Shown here piece after piece: positions 32,643 to 42,224 of a stretch of DNA of 64,000 nucleotides (its first letter is position 1; each line of letters begins with the position of its first letter). A model generated the notes under the pieces. That model saw nothing but the letters and a program-made list of their open reading frames with translations, was not told the origin of the DNA and made no database searches. This stretch comes from Roseateles sp. (lineage in GTDB: Bacteria; Pseudomonadota; Gammaproteobacteria; Burkholderiales; Burkholderiaceae), in assembly GCA_019232985.1 (NCBI GenBank), contig JAFAMW010000030.1:1-64000 (forward strand), given 5' to 3'. The position numbers and the translations under genes are program-made.

Positions 32643-32980
32643 GGCGCGGCCCCGCGCGCCGCGAGCGCCTCGGCGTAGGCGGCGTTGATTGCCTGGGTCT
32701 TGCGACTCGCGAACTCCTGGAGCTCGGTGCCGAGGCTCGCGACCTTGTCCGGGTGGTACTGGCTGACGAGGCGCTGGTAGGCCGCGCGAATCTCCTCGAC
32801 GCTCGCGTCGGCCGCGACGCCGAGCACGGCCGGCCAGGTCGGCACCGCCGCGGGCGGCGGCGACACGGCGGTGTCGGCCGTCGGCGTGGGGACTTGCTTG
32901 CGGCCGCCGAGCAGGAAGCTCACGAGCCAGTAGCCGGCTCCGGCGCCGCCGACGATGGTGGCGATCTCGACGAGGTTCAT
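32639..32980 (-). CDS. membrane-anchored J-domain protein
   Basis: The 113-residue protein has an N-terminal membrane helix (IATIVGGAGAGYWLVSFLLGG), a proline-rich linker, and a J-domain with the HPDK-type motif (YHPDKVASLG). J-domains stimulate Hsp70 ATPase, so this protein should recruit DnaK to the membrane. It overlaps both neighbours by four bases (ATGA at its start, GTGA at its stop). Confidence 0.85.
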   Translation of the reverse strand: MNLVEIATIVGGAGAGYWLVSFLLGGRKQVPTPTADTAVSPPPAAVPTWPAVLGVAADASVEEIRAAYQRLVSQYHPDKVASLGTELQEFASRKTQAINAAYAEALAARGAAP

Positions 32981-33723
32981 TCCCTGAATTGCTCTTCTTC
33001 CTGCGTTGTCCCGATGCGCTGCTCGAGCCGCGCGGCCGTCGCGCGCAGCTGCGCCATGCGCGGCGTGCCCTCGGGCTCGACGTCGAGCTGCTCGCGCAGG
33101 CGCACGAGCATCGCCTGCAGCGCACGCCGCCGCTCGTCCGGCGCGAGCAGTCCTTCGAGCGCCGTGCCGCTCGCGACGCGCGCGCGCAGGCCGAGCTTGC
33201 GCACGAGGTTCAGCGCGAACGGCGGGCACGCGATGCACTCGAGCGCGAGTTTCGCGCATTCGCCGAGGTCGAGGCCGAGGCGCTCGCGCTCGCGCCACAG
33301 CAGCAGCGCGTGGACGCCGCAGGCCATGTAGATCGCGAGTGCTGCGCCGAGCTTGAGCCACAGCAAGGGGTAGCCGAGCAGCGCGATCGGCAGCGCACCG
33401 AAGATCAGTACGAGCAGCAGCGCCGCGTTCACGCGCAGGCCCACGCCCGGCAGCGCCGGCGGTGCCGACACCGCCGCCGCGTCCTCGGGCCCGGTCTCGA
33501 AGCGCCAGCGCAGGCGCAGCAGCGGCCGCCACGGCGCGAGCGGGTTCGGCAGGCAGAACTCCCTGTGGGCGAGGCGCCAGCCGCTCACGCCGAAGCGCGC
33601 GAACCAGCGGCCGCCGTGGCGCTGCTCGAGCAGCCATTCGTCGGCGCCTAGCCACTGCGCGGCGTCGAACAGGTAGAGCGCGAGCGCGAGCCCCAGCAGC
33701 GCGCCCTCGGCGCCGTCGATCAT
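32977..33723 (-). CDS. membrane protein of unknown function
   Basis: The 248-residue protein has a hydrophobic start (GALLGLALALYLFDAAQW) and two central membrane helices (LRVNAALLLVLIFGALPIALLG and LWLKLGAALAIYMACGVHALLLW). A helical, charged cytoplasmic C-terminus follows, with two cysteines in ECIACPP. I do not recognise the family. It lies between the DUF2167 gene and the J-domain gene, with four-base overlaps at both ends, so it is translated with them. Confidence 0.7.
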   Translation of the reverse strand: MIDGAEGALLGLALALYLFDAAQWLGADEWLLEQRHGGRWFARFGVSGWRLAHREFCLPNPLAPWRPLLRLRWRFETGPEDAAAVSAPPALPGVGLRVNAALLLVLIFGALPIALLGYPLLWLKLGAALAIYMACGVHALLLWRERERLGLDLGECAKLALECIACPPFALNLVRKLGLRARVASGTALEGLLAPDERRRALQAMLVRLREQLDVEPEGTPRMAQLRATAARLEQRIGTTQEEEQFRE

Positions 33724-34583
33724 GCGTTGCCGCTCTTGCGCTGGAACAGCTTGCGCGCGCCGGCCACGGCCGCGGCGACGCCGGCCGCGACAAGCTTCCA
33801 GCCGGCCACGAGCACGGCGACGATGCTTTTCCAGAAGCCGGTCTTGACGGCGACGGCGGCCGCACCCCCGGCGACGAGCGCGGCAAGGCCGTACTCGGCG
33901 ACGCGGTCGCCCGAGCGGAACTCGCTGTACTTCTCGCCGCCGCGGAAGTCGAAACCGCCGAGCATCTGCTTGAACTCGGCGACGTCCTGGTCGAGCGACT
34001 CGGGGTCGGACACCAGGGTCGCGCGCTCGTAGCCCTTGCGGCCGAGGATGCGCACCGTGTAGTTGATGACCGGGTGCGGGTCGTCCGACGCGTGCAGGCG
34101 CAGCGCCCATTCGAGGCGGTGGCTCTGCGCGTCGTAATGCGGCGGCGCGTACCAGCCGTCGGTGTAGAGCAGCGCCATGCCGCGCTTTTTGCGCTCCTCG
34201 TTGCCGGCCTCGTCGTTGTCCTTGATCTGCTTGAGCAGCGCGTCGGCATCGATCTTGTCGTCGTCCTTGACGTAGCCCGAGTCGTCAAACTCGAAGGTCG
34301 CCCACCAACGGCTGCCGTGCACGATGTTCAGGCCGTTCGTCGGCAGGTTGCCGGTCAGCTCGAGGAACTTGCTGCTGTTCGCCTCGTCGAGCGACGCGAA
34401 GCCCTTGGCCAGGTCGAGGTCGGCGCGGCCGCCGAGCGCGAGCTTGTCGGGGCCGGCGGCCCAGGGCAGCGCCGCGATCGGGTTCGCGCGCGGCGCGCTC
34501 GCGGCGTCGTCGGCGTGGGCACCGGCGCCGGCGAGCGCGAGGGCCAGGGCCAGCGCCCGCAGGGCGTAAGCAGGCTGAGTCAT
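33720..34583 (-). CDS. DUF2167 membrane protein
   Basis: The 287-residue protein has a signal peptide (ALALALALAGAGAHA). A soluble domain typical of DUF2167 follows: FEFDDSGYVKDDDKIDADALLKQI and LEWALRLHASDDPHPVINYTVRILGRKGY. A glycine/alanine-rich membrane segment lies near the C-terminus. Function is not established; the family is often found with envelope stress genes. ATG at 34583 directly precedes the signal peptide. It leads the coupled cassette DUF2167 - unknown - J-domain - M50 protease. Confidence 0.85.
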   Translation of the reverse strand: MTQPAYALRALALALALAGAGAHADDAASAPRANPIAALPWAAGPDKLALGGRADLDLAKGFASLDEANSSKFLELTGNLPTNGLNIVHGSRWWATFEFDDSGYVKDDDKIDADALLKQIKDNDEAGNEERKKRGMALLYTDGWYAPPHYDAQSHRLEWALRLHASDDPHPVINYTVRILGRKGYERATLVSDPESLDQDVAEFKQMLGGFDFRGGEKYSEFRSGDRVAEYGLAALVAGGAAAVAVKTGFWKSIVAVLVAGWKLVAAGVAAAVAGARKLFQRKSGNA

Positions 34584-34703
34584 TCGAGGCTCCCTTTTGT
34601 CTTGACGTGGGCGCGGATTATGGCGAGCGCCGACGCGGCGGCGGCGCATCGGCCAGGGATTGCCCGCGCGTGGAAATTCACCTTGGGCCGCGACGGCCCA
34701 GGT

Positions 34704-37559
34704 TCAGTGCGGCGCCGACGCCGCAGCAGCCGGCGCGACCGGCGCGCCGCTCGCGTCGAGCTCGACGAAGGGCACGCGGCCGAAGGCCTGCAGCTGCGGC
34801 AGCAGCGCCGCGCGGTCGCCGACCGCGACGACGATCAGCGCGTCGGGCTTCACGCCGCGCAGCGCGGCCTGGAACGCGCTGACCGCGCTGACCGCCGCGA
34901 TGCGCTGCGGCAGCTCGACGATCGCCGCGTCGGGCTGGCCGACGATCCAGTTGCCCGCGTAGGCCGAGGCCACGTCGCCGTTCGTCGCGAAGCGCCCGGG
35001 CAGCGACAGCAGCTCGGCGTTGCGCGCGCGCTCGAGCTCCTCGCGGCCCATCGGCTTCGCGACCATGCCGTGCAGCTGGGTGAACAGGTCGCCGAGCGCC
35101 GCGCCGGTCACGTCGCTGCGCAGCTCGCCCTGGACGGTGAAGCTGCCGCTCTGGCGGTTGCGGCCGAAGCCCGAGAACACGCCGTAGGTGTAGCCCTTGA
35201 CCTCGCGCAGCTGCTGGTTCAGGCGCGAGGTGAACAGGCCGCCGAGCGCGTCGTTCATGACGTCGAAGGAGGCGGCCTGCGGGTCGCCCGCGCGCGGGCC
35301 CGGCGCGACGGCGAGCAGCGCGGTCTGCGCGGCGCCCGGCTGGTCGACGAGGGCCAGGCGCGCGGCGTCGGGCTGCTGCGGCGCGCCAGTCTGCAGCGCC
35401 GGCGTCGCGGGCCGGGCCCAGGTGCCGAACTGCGCCTCGGCGAGGCGGCGCAGCTCGGCGAGGTCGACGTCGCCGACGACGACGAGCGCGGCCTGGTCGG
35501 GCCGGTAGCGCAGCTGCCAGAACTGCTTGAGCACGCTCGCGTCGACGCGCTTCAGCGATTCGGCGTCGCCGAGCGGGTTGGCGCCGAGCGGCGAGTTCGG
35601 GCCGTAGAGCAGGCGCGCGGCGACGACGCGCGCGACCGCCGGCGCCTCGTCGCGCTGGGCGGCGAGCGCGGTCAGGCGCGCGCTGCGCTGGCGCTCGATC
35701 TCCTCGGCCGCGAAGGCCGGGTGCTCGACCATGTCGGCGAGCAGCGCGAGGCCAGGCGCGAAGCTCGAGGTCAGGCCGCTCAGGCTCAGGCTCGCGTTCT
35801 CCTTGCCCGCGTCGGCGCTGAAGCTCAGGCCGAGGTCGGCGATCTGCTCGGCGAGCGCGGTGCTGCCGCGCGTCGCCGTGCCCTCGCGCAGCATCGCGGC
35901 CGTGAAGCCGGCGAGGCCCGCCACGTTCGGCGGGTTCGTGTCCTGGCCCGCGCGCACGACGAGGCTCGCGCTGACGAGCGGCAGGCCCGGGCGCGCGACG
36001 TGGATCACGGTCAGGCCGTTCGCGAGCGTGAAGCGCTCGGCCGCGGGCAGGCGCACGGCCGGCGCGGCGCCCGCACGCGGCTGGGTGTAGCGCCACTTCT
36101 CGTCGGCGTTGATGTGGACGCGCTCGCCCTTCGCGCCGGCCGCGGGCGGCGGCGGCGTCGGCACGTCGGCGGCGAGGTGCTTGTCGCCGGGCGTCGTGTA
36201 CTCGACGACGCGCGCGTCGAGCGGCAGCCAGCGCGCGGCCGCGGCGCTCACGGCCGCAGGCGTCAGCGCCGTGTAGCGCGCGATGTCCCTGGCGAGGAAG
36301 TCGGGGTCGCCGGCGAGCTGGTTGTAGCCGTTGATCACGTCGGCGAGGCCGCCGACGCGTTCGAGCCCGGCGAGCGCCTGGGCGCGCAGCTGCGTGCGCA
36401 CGCGGTCAAGCTCCTCCTGGCTCGGCGGCGTCGTCGCGAGGCGCCTGATCTCGGCGTCGACGAGCTGCTGGAGCTCGGCCGGCGCATGGCCGGGCCGCGC
36501 GACGACCTCGATGAAGAACAGCGAGCCGAGCGACAGCGACTGCTGGTAGACGTTGACGCTCTGCGCGACCTGCCGGTCGCGCACCAGCAGCTGGTAGAGC
36601 CGGCTCGCGCGGCCGCCGCCGAGCAGGTTCGCCGTGACGTCGAGCGCGGCGTCGCCGTCGGCGTAGATCGCCGGGGTCTGCCACGCGATCGCGAGGCGCG
36701 GCAGCTCGACGCGGTCGGTCACCTCGAGCCTGGTCTCGCCGTGCAGCTGCGGCTGGGCGGCCTGCACGGGCGGGATCGCGTCGCCGGCCTTGAGCGGGCC
36801 GTAGTACTTCTCGACCAGGCGCTTCGCCGCCTTGGGGTCGAAGTCGCCGGCAAGCACGAGCGTCGCGTTGTTGGGCCGGTAGTAGCGCTTCGCGAACGCG
36901 ACGACGTCGGCGAGCTTGATGCCCTGGATGTCGGCGTGCGAGCCGATGATCGCGGCGCGGTAAGGGTGGCCGGCCGGGAACAGCGCGTGGAACAGTGCCT
37001 CGTCGGCGACGCCGTAGGGGCGGTTCTCCCAGCTCTGGCGGCGCTCGTTGCGGACGACGTCCTGCTGGTTCGCGAGCGCGACCGGGTCGATCTCGTCGAT
37101 CATGTAGCCGAGCTGGTCGGACTGCAGCCACAGGCCGAGCTCGAGCTGGTTCGACGGCAGCGTGAAGTAGTAGTTGGTGCGGTCGAAGTCGGTCGAACCG
37201 TTCGAGTCGGTGCCGCCGGCCGCGTCGATGACGCGGTCGGCGACGCCGCGCGGCAGGTGCTTGCTGCCCGCGAACATCAGGTGCTCGAACAGGTGGGCGA
37301 AGCCGGTCTGGCCAGGGCCCTCGTTGCGCGGGCCGGCGTGGACCCAGAGGTCGAACGCGACGAGCGGCAGGCGGTGGTCCTCGACGAAGATCACCTCGAA
37401 GCCGTTCGGCAGGCGGAGCTTCTCGAGGTGCACGGCAAGCTGGCCGTCGCGCGTCTCGATCGCGGACTGCGCCGCCGGCGCTTCGGGCGCGGCGAAGGCG
37501 TTCGTCAGGCTCGCGGCGGCGAGCGCGGCGGCGAGCAGCAGGGGCTGGGTCTTGATCAT
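34704..37559 (-). CDS. M16-family zinc peptidase, two-domain, periplasmic
   Basis: The 951-residue protein has a signal peptide (MIKTQPLLLAAALAAASLTNAFA) and two M16 halves. The active half has the inverted zinc motif HLFEH (89-93), with the third ligand in the QDVVRNERR segment. The second half (after a proline-rich linker near 475) lacks HxxEH, as usual for pitrilysin-like enzymes where it only helps bind substrate. It should digest peptides in the periplasm. Both halves sit in one polypeptide, unlike the split bacterial pairs. Confidence 0.92.
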   Translation of the reverse strand: MIKTQPLLLAAALAAASLTNAFAAPEAPAAQSAIETRDGQLAVHLEKLRLPNGFEVIFVEDHRLPLVAFDLWVHAGPRNEGPGQTGFAHLFEHLMFAGSKHLPRGVADRVIDAAGGTDSNGSTDFDRTNYYFTLPSNQLELGLWLQSDQLGYMIDEIDPVALANQQDVVRNERRQSWENRPYGVADEALFHALFPAGHPYRAAIIGSHADIQGIKLADVVAFAKRYYRPNNATLVLAGDFDPKAAKRLVEKYYGPLKAGDAIPPVQAAQPQLHGETRLEVTDRVELPRLAIAWQTPAIYADGDAALDVTANLLGGGRASRLYQLLVRDRQVAQSVNVYQQSLSLGSLFFIEVVARPGHAPAELQQLVDAEIRRLATTPPSQEELDRVRTQLRAQALAGLERVGGLADVINGYNQLAGDPDFLARDIARYTALTPAAVSAAAARWLPLDARVVEYTTPGDKHLAADVPTPPPPAAGAKGERVHINADEKWRYTQPRAGAAPAVRLPAAERFTLANGLTVIHVARPGLPLVSASLVVRAGQDTNPPNVAGLAGFTAAMLREGTATRGSTALAEQIADLGLSFSADAGKENASLSLSGLTSSFAPGLALLADMVEHPAFAAEEIERQRSARLTALAAQRDEAPAVARVVAARLLYGPNSPLGANPLGDAESLKRVDASVLKQFWQLRYRPDQAALVVVGDVDLAELRRLAEAQFGTWARPATPALQTGAPQQPDAARLALVDQPGAAQTALLAVAPGPRAGDPQAASFDVMNDALGGLFTSRLNQQLREVKGYTYGVFSGFGRNRQSGSFTVQGELRSDVTGAALGDLFTQLHGMVAKPMGREELERARNAELLSLPGRFATNGDVASAYAGNWIVGQPDAAIVELPQRIAAVSAVSAFQAALRGVKPDALIVVAVGDRAALLPQLQAFGRVPFVELDASGAPVAPAAAASAPH

Positions 37560-37636
37560 GGGGATGATGCGCCGCGGCGCGTGAGGGGCGAGGCGCTGCG
37601 CACCATAGCCGCAGGCGCGCGGCGCGGCAAGTGCCG

Positions 37637-39484
37637 TCAGTCAAGCACCTGCAGCACGACCTCGACGCTGAACAGGCTGCCCTGCCCCGGCGTGCTCGCG
37701 ACCTCGATCTGGCCGCCCATCAGACGCACGAGCTCCTGGCTGATCGACAGGCCCAGCCCGGTGCCGCCCGCGCGCCGCGACGCCTCGGAGACCTGCTCGA
37801 AGGGCTGGAACAGGCGTGCAACCTGCTCGGGGCTCATGCCGATGCCGGTGTCGCGCACGGCCAGGCGCAGGCGCGCGCGGCTGCCCTCGCGACGCAGCTC
37901 GCGCACGCCGAGCACGACCTCGCCGGCGTCGGTGAACTTGACCGCGTTGGACAGCAGGTTCAGCAGCACCTGGCGCAGGCGCTGGCCGTCGGCGAGCACG
38001 CGCTGCGGCAGCGTGTCGAACTCGGTCGCGAAGCGCAGCGACTTGAGCTCGGCGCGCACGCGCACCGAGTCGGCGACGACCTCGAGCAGCGCGCGCAGGT
38101 CGAGCGGCGCCGGCTGCAGGCGCACCTTGCCGGCCTCGATGCTAGCCATGTCGAGCACGTCGGCGATCAGGCCCAGCAGGTGCTCGCCCGAATCGCGGAT
38201 CAGCGCGACCTTGGCCTGCTGGGGCGGGCCGACGCTCGCGTCCATCTGCAGCAGCTGGGTGAAGCCGAGGATGGCGTTGAGCGGCGTGCGGAACTCGTGG
38301 CTCATCGTGGCGAGGAAGCGGCTCTTGCTCTGGTTCGCGGCTTCGGCGCGCTGCTTGGCCTCGCTGAGCTCGAGCGTGCGCTCGTGGACGAGCTCCTCGA
38401 GGTGGTCGCGGTGGCGCTTGAGCTCCTCCTCGGCGAGGTGGCGCAGGCTGATGTCGCTGACCATGCCCTCGATGCGCCGCGGCGCGCCGGCCTCGACCGG
38501 CACGAGCCGCGCGCTGAGCTCGATCCACAGCGGCCGGCCGTCGTAGGACTCGATCAGCAGCGGCCATTGCTGGACGCGGCGCTCGCGCAGCAGCTGCATG
38601 GCGATGCGGCGCAGCGCGCGCGAATCGGCGCGCACGAGCTGGGTCAGCGGGCGCTGCAGGCGCAGCGGCCGCTCGGCGTCGGGGAAGCCGAGCATCTGCG
38701 CGAGCGCGCGGTTGATGTCGAGCAGGCGGCCGCTCGCGTCGATCTGGAAGATGCCCTCGGTCGCATGCTCGAACAGGCCGCGGTAGCGCGCCTCGCTCGC
38801 GCGCAGGCCCTCGGACGAGAACTGCAGCTGCGCGCTCATCGCGTTGAACTGCTCGGTCAGCTGGCCGATCTCGTCGTGGTGCTCGACCTCGGCGCGCGCG
38901 CCGAGTTCGCCCGCGGCGACGCGGCCCGCGAGCTGGCCGAGCCGCGACACGGGCCGCTTGACGAGCAGGTTCAGCATCACGCCGGTCGTCACGAGCAGCG
39001 CCGTGAGCACGCCGGCGAGCAGCTCGACGATGAAGTCGCGCGTCTCGCCGACCTTCTCGAGCACCTGCTCGCGCGTGTAGACGAGCGTCGCGCGGCCGAC
39101 CAGCTTGGGCTCGGGCGCGCCGGGCTCGGTGTGGACGATGTCGAAGTCCAGGCGTAGCGGCTCGACGGCCGCGCGCGCTCTCTCGCGCAGCATCGGCGCG
39201 GCGCCGATGCCGGCCGCGTGGATCTCGATCGCGTGGACCTCGGGGTCGGCCATGACGGCGTCGAGCAGGTTCGCGATCGTCGTCGTGTCGACGTTCCACA
39301 GCGGCGCCGAGAAGCCGCGCGCGACGATCGAGGCCATGCGGATCTGGCGCTGGTGCAGCGCCGCGTCGAGCGCGTCCTCCTCGTGGTGCAGCCAGTACCA
39401 GCCGAACAGCGCCGAGAGCAGGCAGGCCGCGAGCACGACGCCGCCCATCAGGCGCGCCTGGATGCCGAAGCGGATGCCTGCCAC
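37637..39484 (-). CDS. membrane sensor histidine kinase with HAMP and PAS
   Basis: The 615-residue protein has a membrane helix at about 11-30, a periplasmic domain, and a second helix (ELLAGVLTALLVTTGVMLNLLV). HAMP (KRPVSRLGQLAGRVAAGELGARAEV) and PAS (YRGLFEHATEGIFQIDASGRLLDIN) domains follow. A coiled coil then leads to the phospho-acceptor SHEFRTPLN (His near 396) and an ATPase domain with N-box LLSNAVKFTDAG and G-box GTGLGLSISQEL. No receiver domain or adjacent response regulator is present, so it is an orphan kinase whose signal is unknown. It lies 14 bases after topB. Confidence 0.92.
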   Translation of the reverse strand: MAGIRFGIQARLMGGVVLAACLLSALFGWYWLHHEEDALDAALHQRQIRMASIVARGFSAPLWNVDTTTIANLLDAVMADPEVHAIEIHAAGIGAAPMLRERARAAVEPLRLDFDIVHTEPGAPEPKLVGRATLVYTREQVLEKVGETRDFIVELLAGVLTALLVTTGVMLNLLVKRPVSRLGQLAGRVAAGELGARAEVEHHDEIGQLTEQFNAMSAQLQFSSEGLRASEARYRGLFEHATEGIFQIDASGRLLDINRALAQMLGFPDAERPLRLQRPLTQLVRADSRALRRIAMQLLRERRVQQWPLLIESYDGRPLWIELSARLVPVEAGAPRRIEGMVSDISLRHLAEEELKRHRDHLEELVHERTLELSEAKQRAEAANQSKSRFLATMSHEFRTPLNAILGFTQLLQMDASVGPPQQAKVALIRDSGEHLLGLIADVLDMASIEAGKVRLQPAPLDLRALLEVVADSVRVRAELKSLRFATEFDTLPQRVLADGQRLRQVLLNLLSNAVKFTDAGEVVLGVRELRREGSRARLRLAVRDTGIGMSPEQVARLFQPFEQVSEASRRAGGTGLGLSISQELVRLMGGQIEVASTPGQGSLFSVEVVLQVLD

Positions 39485-39498
39485 GCCCGGCCCTGGCC

Positions 39499-42093
39499 TC
39501 AGGCCGCCGTCTTCTTCGCGGCCGCCTTCTTGGCCGGCGCCTTGCCGGCCGGCGTGCGCGGCGCGCGCGGTTCGAACTCGAACACGACCTTGCCCTCCTT
39601 CTTGTCATAGGCCAGGAAGGCCTTGAACTTGCGCCGCGTCTTGTTCGACACGAAGTTCTCGAGCAGCGCGGTCTTGCCCTCGCCGAGCAGCTTCGCGACC
39701 TGCTCGGCGTCGATCGCCTGCTGCAGGATCACCTTGCCGGTCTTGAAGTCGCAGCTCGGCTTCGGGCCGACGCTGTGCTCGCACAGGTAGTTCGTGCCGT
39801 GCTCGTAGACCGCGCCGCCGCATTTCGGGCAGGGGCCCAGCGAGGCCTGGCCGCCGAAGTCGATCGGCGCGCCGGATTCCTCGGCCTGGCGCGCGTCCTC
39901 GCCGAAGTCGAACTCGAGCTTCCAGTTCTCGATCTCGGCATCGAAGACGAGGGCGAGCTCGGCCGTGAACGGCCAGCCGGCCTTGGAGCGGAAGCCCTCG
40001 AGCGGGCCGATCTTCTTGTCGCGCAGGAACTGCTCGACCTCGGCGAGCTCGAAGCTGCGCCCGCCCGGGATCTTGCCGATCGAGAAGCCGCAGGCGTCGA
40101 CGCCGCTGCCGCTCTTGCCCGTGCACGTGAAGCGGCGGTAGTTCTCCTTGACGATGCCGCTGCATTTCGGGCACGGCGTCTTGAGCGTCGCGTAGTCGCC
40201 GGGGATGGTGTCGCGGTCGTATTCCTTGGCCTTCCGGACGATCTTGTCGGTCATCGCCGCGATCTCGGCCATGAAGGCATCGCGCTTGAGGCGGCCCTTC
40301 TCCATCTCGGCGAGCTTGAACTCCCAGTCGCCGGTCAGCTCGGGCTTGGTCAGGTCCTCGACGTCGAGGCCGCGCAAGAGCGTCATCAGCTGGAAGGCCT
40401 TGGCCGTCGGGATCAGCTCGCGGCCCTCGCGCAGCATGTATTTCTCGGTGATCAGGCCTTCGATCGTCGCGGCGCGGGTCGCCGGCGTGCCGAGGCCCTT
40501 CTCGCCCATCGCCTCGCGCAGCTCGTCGTCCTCGACGAGCTTGCCCGCGCCTTCCATGGCCGACAGCAGCGTCGCTTCGGAGTAGCGCGCGGGCGGCTTG
40601 GTCTGCAGCGCCTTGACGTCGACGCTCTCGGTGCGCACGGGCTCGCCGGCCTTGACCGGCACGAGGTTGGCGTCGTCCTCCTGCGCTTCCTTGCCGTAGA
40701 CGGCGAGCCAGCCCGGCTTGACGAGCACCTTGCCGTTGGTCTGGAAGCTGTGCGTGCCGACCCGGCTGATGCGCGTCGTGACCTGGAACTCGGCGGCCGG
40801 GAAGAACACCGCGAGGAAGCGCTTGACGACGAGATCGTAGAGCTTGGCCTCGGGCTCGCTGAGCGAGCGCGGCGCCTGCAGCGTCGGGATGATCGCGAAG
40901 TGATCCGAGACCTTGGCGTTGTCGAAGACCTTCTTGGTCGGCTTGATATAGCCCTCGCGCAGCGCCGTCGCGGCGTGCTGGGCGAGCGCGCGCAGCGGCA
41001 CGGGCAGGTCGTCGACGGCGAGCATCTCGGCCGTCTGCTTCGCGACGCTCACGTAGTCCTCGGGCAGGAAGCGCGAATCCGTCCGCGGGTAGGTCAGGAC
41101 CTTGTGCTTCTCGTACAGCGCCTGGGCCAGGCCCAGCGTCGTCTTGGCCGAGAAGCCGAAGCGCGAATTGGCCTCGCGCTGCAGCGTCGTCAGGTCGTAG
41201 AGGCCGCCGCAGCTCTGCGTGCTGGGCTTGCTCTCTTCGGTCACGCTCGCAGGCTCGCCGCGCACGGCCGCCGCGATCGCCTCGGCGCGCGCCGCTTCCC
41301 ACAGGCGGTCGGAGCGCGCCTCGGGGTCGTCGCCCTTCTTCCACGCCGGGTCGAACCACTTGCCCTCGTACTGGCCGGCCTCGGCGTCGAAGGTCGCGCG
41401 GACCTCCCAGTAGTCGCGCGCCACATGCTTGCGGATTTTTTCCTCGCGCTCGACGACGATCGACAGCGTCGGCGTCTGCACGCGCCCGACCGTGGTCAGG
41501 AAGAAGCCGCCGTCGCGCGAGTTGAACGCCGTCATCGCGCGCGTGCCGTTGATGCCGACGAGCCAGTCGGCCTCGGAACGGCAGCGCGCGGCGTCGGCGA
41601 GCGGCAGCATCTGCGCGTCGCTGCGCAGGCGCTCGAAGCCCTCGCGGATCGCCTGCGGCGTCATCGACTGCAGCCACAGGCGCTGGACCGGCTTGTTCAG
41701 GTTGCCGCGCGCGGGCTCGGCGTACTGCAGGATCAGGCGGAAGATCAGCTCGCCCTCGCGGCCCGCGTCGCATGCGTTGATCAGCGCGCTGACGTCCTTG
41801 CGCCGGATCAGCTTGACGAGGGCGTTCAGGCGGCCCTTGTTCTTGTCGATCGGGTTCAGGTCGAAGTGCGGCGGGATCACCGGCAGGTGGGCGAAGCTCC
41901 ACTTGCCGCGCTTGACGTCGAACTCCTCGGGCGCCTTGATTTCGACCAGGTGGCCGACGGCCGAGCTCACGACGTAGCGTTCGTTCTCGAAATGGTCGTC
42001 GTGCTTGTCGAACTTGCCGGCCTCGGCCGTCAGCGCGCGCACGATGTCCTGGGCCACCGAGGGCTTCTCGGCAATGATCAGGGTCTTGCTCAT
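39499..42093 (-). CDS. topB: DNA topoisomerase III
   Basis: The 864-residue type IA topoisomerase starts with a Toprim domain (KTLIIAEKPSVAQDIVRAL; acidic CDAGREGELIFR). The catalytic tyrosine lies in VLTYPRTDSRFLPEDY near residue 334. Two cysteine clusters follow (CPKCSG...CTGKSG and CPKCGG...CEHSV). It ends in a Lys/Ala-rich tail (KAPAKKAAAKKTAA) common in betaproteobacteria that may bind DNA. It relaxes negative supercoils and decatenates DNA. ATG at 42093 matches the family start; the upstream frame is not coding. Confidence 0.95.
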   Translation of the reverse strand: MSKTLIIAEKPSVAQDIVRALTAEAGKFDKHDDHFENERYVVSSAVGHLVEIKAPEEFDVKRGKWSFAHLPVIPPHFDLNPIDKNKGRLNALVKLIRRKDVSALINACDAGREGELIFRLILQYAEPARGNLNKPVQRLWLQSMTPQAIREGFERLRSDAQMLPLADAARCRSEADWLVGINGTRAMTAFNSRDGGFFLTTVGRVQTPTLSIVVEREEKIRKHVARDYWEVRATFDAEAGQYEGKWFDPAWKKGDDPEARSDRLWEAARAEAIAAAVRGEPASVTEESKPSTQSCGGLYDLTTLQREANSRFGFSAKTTLGLAQALYEKHKVLTYPRTDSRFLPEDYVSVAKQTAEMLAVDDLPVPLRALAQHAATALREGYIKPTKKVFDNAKVSDHFAIIPTLQAPRSLSEPEAKLYDLVVKRFLAVFFPAAEFQVTTRISRVGTHSFQTNGKVLVKPGWLAVYGKEAQEDDANLVPVKAGEPVRTESVDVKALQTKPPARYSEATLLSAMEGAGKLVEDDELREAMGEKGLGTPATRAATIEGLITEKYMLREGRELIPTAKAFQLMTLLRGLDVEDLTKPELTGDWEFKLAEMEKGRLKRDAFMAEIAAMTDKIVRKAKEYDRDTIPGDYATLKTPCPKCSGIVKENYRRFTCTGKSGSGVDACGFSIGKIPGGRSFELAEVEQFLRDKKIGPLEGFRSKAGWPFTAELALVFDAEIENWKLEFDFGEDARQAEESGAPIDFGGQASLGPCPKCGGAVYEHGTNYLCEHSVGPKPSCDFKTGKVILQQAIDAEQVAKLLGEGKTALLENFVSNKTRRKFKAFLAYDKKEGKVVFEFEPRAPRTPAGKAPAKKAAAKKTAA

Positions 42094-42169
42094 CTCGTCG
42101 TCTTCAATTCTTCGTTCGTCCACACAGCCTGCCGCGGCAGCCTGCCTACAATCCGGCCTCGCGCGCGCC

Positions 42170-42196
42170 CACACGTACGTACGCACGCGCGCGCAC
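42170..42196. repeat. alternating purine-pyrimidine tract
   Basis: From 42170 to 42196 every base alternates pyrimidine and purine (CA, CG and TA steps, rich in CG), after a GC run at 42160-42168. Such tracts can form left-handed Z-DNA under negative supercoiling. It lies in the roughly 130-base gap between divergent topB and the SET gene, where it could respond to torsion. Confidence 0.5.
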
Positions 42197-42224
42197 CCAT
42201 GAATTCAATGTAACCACAAAGCCG

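Noticed and set aside
33462..38546. 1694-codon plus-strand frame crossing several minus-strand genes
   Set aside because: It ignores stops, starts and domain boundaries of at least four well-supported genes, so it is a chance open frame.
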